Assembly: GCF_015670745.1 (NCBI RefSeq)
Contig: NZ_JADPCH010000004.1
Coordinates: 1 to 64,000, forward strand
Direction of reading: 5' to 3'
Source of the DNA: Collinsella aerofaciens
Lineage (GTDB): Bacteria > Actinomycetota > Coriobacteriia > Coriobacteriales > Coriobacteriaceae
DNA length: 64,000 bases
In this document: piece by piece, positions 62,625-64,000 of the stretch
Position numbering within the stretch: position 1 is the first letter of the stretch
Layout: every line of letters begins with the position of its first letter
Made by a program: the position numbers and the translations under genes
Notes under the pieces: model-generated
Told to the model about the DNA's origin: nothing
Database searches by the model: none
Seen by the model: only the letters and a program-made list of their open reading frames with translations

Positions 62625-64000
62625 CTACTCCTTATCAAACGAAACGTCGGCGACGGGAAGCTCAATCGTAAAGACCGAGCCGTGCGGGTCCGCCGCGGCA
62701 ACCTCTATGCTACCGCCATGCGCCAGCGCAATGGAGCGGCAGAGCGAAAGACCCAGGCCCACGCTGCGATGGCTGTCGGCAAGACCGTGGTTGGCGGTGT
62801 AGAACGACTCAAAGATTCGCTCGCGGTCCTCGGGCGCAATGCCCGGGCCGTCATCGGCCACCGAGCACGCCACGCGTCCATCGTCGACGCTAATCGAAAT
62901 CATGATATGCGAGCCTGCGGGCGTATAGGTGATGGCGTTGTTCACCAGATTGACCACCAGCTGCACCATCAGGCGCGCATCGACGTTGACGAGCGCCGGC
63001 TCATCGCACGCCACCACCTTAAGGTCGTGCTCGCGCACGGCAGGGTTCACGTGGCGCAGCGCCTCCTCCACGATATCGTCCATGAGCTCGAGCGTGGTCG
63101 ACAGGCGCATACCGCCGCCCTCGAGCTTGGTGATGGCGAGCAGGTTCTCGACGGTGGCGTTGAGCCATTGCGCATCCGAGCGAATGGACAAGAGCAGGCC
63201 GCGGCGCGTTTGGGCGTCGAGCACGGCGGTGCCGGTCGAGCCCTGGTCGAGCAGCACATCGGCATTACCCGAAATACTGGTGAGCGGCGTGCGCAGGTCG
63301 TGCGAGATGGAGCGCAGCAGGTTGGCGCGCAGCTGCTCATTTTTGGCAAGCACCGCCGCCTCCTCGCGGGCCTCCATGGCGCGGGCGCGATCGAGCGCCA
63401 GCTCGCCTTCGCTCACGATAGCATCGGCAAGTGTCCGCTCCTCGTGCGTCAGCACGTCGGGCTCGGCAACGATAGCCAGCACGCCCACCACCGAGGCGGG
63501 GTCGCCCGAGCGCGCGAAGCCGTCGCCTGTGCGAACCGTCAGGTAGATGCCATAAAACGCCGAGCCGCCAAACGTGGCGTCGAGCGGCGTTCCCACATAG
63601 GCGGATGCCGAGAGCCGCGGCGGCATCTGCGGCGCCAGTTCGTGCACCGGTGCGGCATCGCCCACGGCCGTGTATGTCGCACGCGGCAGCAGGTCATCGC
63701 CCTCGGCGTCGGCGCTGTACCACACGACCGGACAGCCCGAAAGACGCGCCAGCTGCGTTGCCATGGCGTGAACGATCTGCTGCTCGTCGGCGCACCGCTG
63801 TAGCATGCGGTTGGTCTCGAGCACCATATGCGTGCGACGGTCGCTGGCGGCAGCCTGTGCCAAGGCACGGCGCAGGGCCAACGCAATCGAGCTCGATACA
63901 AGCGAGACCACGAACATGATGAAGAACATGCCGGGATAGCCGCGGTCGATAAGCGACAGCGAGTAGCGCGGGTCGACAAACAAGAAGTTGTAGAGCGCCA
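62625..64000 (-). CDS. kdpD: KdpD-type sensor histidine kinase, 5' end beyond the window
   Basis: At least 450 C-terminal residues. The frame is open to the right edge, where YNFLFVDPRYSLSLIDRGYP matches the DUF4118 membrane region of KdpD, so the gene continues past 64000. Two membrane segments are followed by a GAF-like region, the HisKA motif LLRSISHDLRTPLTSISGNA (phospho-His) and an ATPase domain with NLVNNAITYTP, DDGPGIAPED and GLGLSLCRSI. It senses low potassium or osmotic stress. It is paired with kdpE; kdpABC is not in the window. Confidence 0.9.
   Translation of the reverse strand, partial: ALYNFLFVDPRYSLSLIDRGYPGMFFIMFVVSLVSSSIALALRRALAQAAASDRRTHMVLETNRMLQRCADEQQIVHAMATQLARLSGCPVVWYSADAEGDDLLPRATYTAVGDAAPVHELAPQMPPRLSASAYVGTPLDATFGGSAFYGIYLTVRTGDGFARSGDPASVVGVLAIVAEPDVLTHEERTLADAIVSEGELALDRARAMEAREEAAVLAKNEQLRANLLRSISHDLRTPLTSISGNADVLLDQGSTGTAVLDAQTRRGLLLSIRSDAQWLNATVENLLAITKLEGGGMRLSTTLELMDDIVEEALRHVNPAVREHDLKVVACDEPALVNVDARLMVQLVVNLVNNAITYTPAGSHIMISISVDDGRVACSVADDGPGIAPEDRERIFESFYTANHGLADSHRSVGLGLSLCRSIALAHGGSIEVAAADPHGSVFTIELPVADVSFDKE

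Overview
The window is GC-rich and tightly packed. Its gene content fits a Coriobacteriia gut actinobacterium, most likely Collinsella or a close relative: an LPXTG-anchored giant pilin-repeat protein, an F-type ATPase operon whose b subunit has a signal-like N-terminus, a KdpDE pair, and many palindromic intergenic repeats. The genus is an inference from gene families and style; no rRNA or tRNA gene was found to test it.

Layout. 0.3-4.5 kb: a phosphohexomutase, homocysteine S-methyltransferase, a DtxR-type metalloregulator and peptidase T. 4.9-7.4 kb: cell-envelope genes (LCP ligase, MurA). 7.5-14.4 kb: the complete atpIBEFHAGDC operon on the minus strand, with a recognisable promoter and terminator. 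14.6-21.6 kb: upp, glpK, tsaC, a HigBA-like toxin-antitoxin pair, prmC with a large acidic insert, and prfA. 21.9-32.1 kb: a transposase remnant, then one 9.8-kb gene for a cell-wall-anchored adhesin with 15 tandem pilin-type isopeptide domains and a nine-G tract near its 5' end. 32.3-38.9 kb: an M20 peptidase, a polar amino-acid ABC importer, an aldose epimerase-like protein and an unknown membrane protein. 39.1-44.1 kb: an MFS exporter, a small tyrosine phosphatase, a DUF4143-type ATPase, a TIGR04076-like protein and a pyridoxal/pyridoxamine kinase. 44.1-48.4 kb: a MarR-controlled heterodimeric ABC exporter operon. 48.9-54.5 kb: a GGDEF protein, then a LysR gene divergent from an SDR / OFA-type MFS / Gfo-Idh-MocA cluster. 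54.9-64 kb: Tex, a transaldolase, a HAD phosphatase, an RlmKL-like methyltransferase with one degenerate catalytic half, KdpE, and KdpD cut by the window edge.

The most unusual signal is between the genes. Four intergenic regions carry the same composite structured element of about 175-240 bp (4643-4866, 20294-20534, 36816-36990, 43865-44083). Each has a small hairpin with a GTCCCCA loop, a long hairpin whose tip is GACC-TTCT-GGTC beside a one-base bulge, the box GCAGCGTCG, and a terminal hairpin. Stem sequences differ between copies, but pairing is kept by compensatory changes. In three of the four, the terminal hairpin ends 0-2 bases from the stop codon of an unrelated minus-strand gene. 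Other palindromic families (GACAAAGGGAC-type, long stem-loops, a tandem array of three hairpins, and three 33-bp direct repeats) fill most remaining gaps. Together they look like REP- or MITE-type elements, but no transposase for them lies in the window.

All functional calls rest on reading motifs and context by eye; no database search was run.
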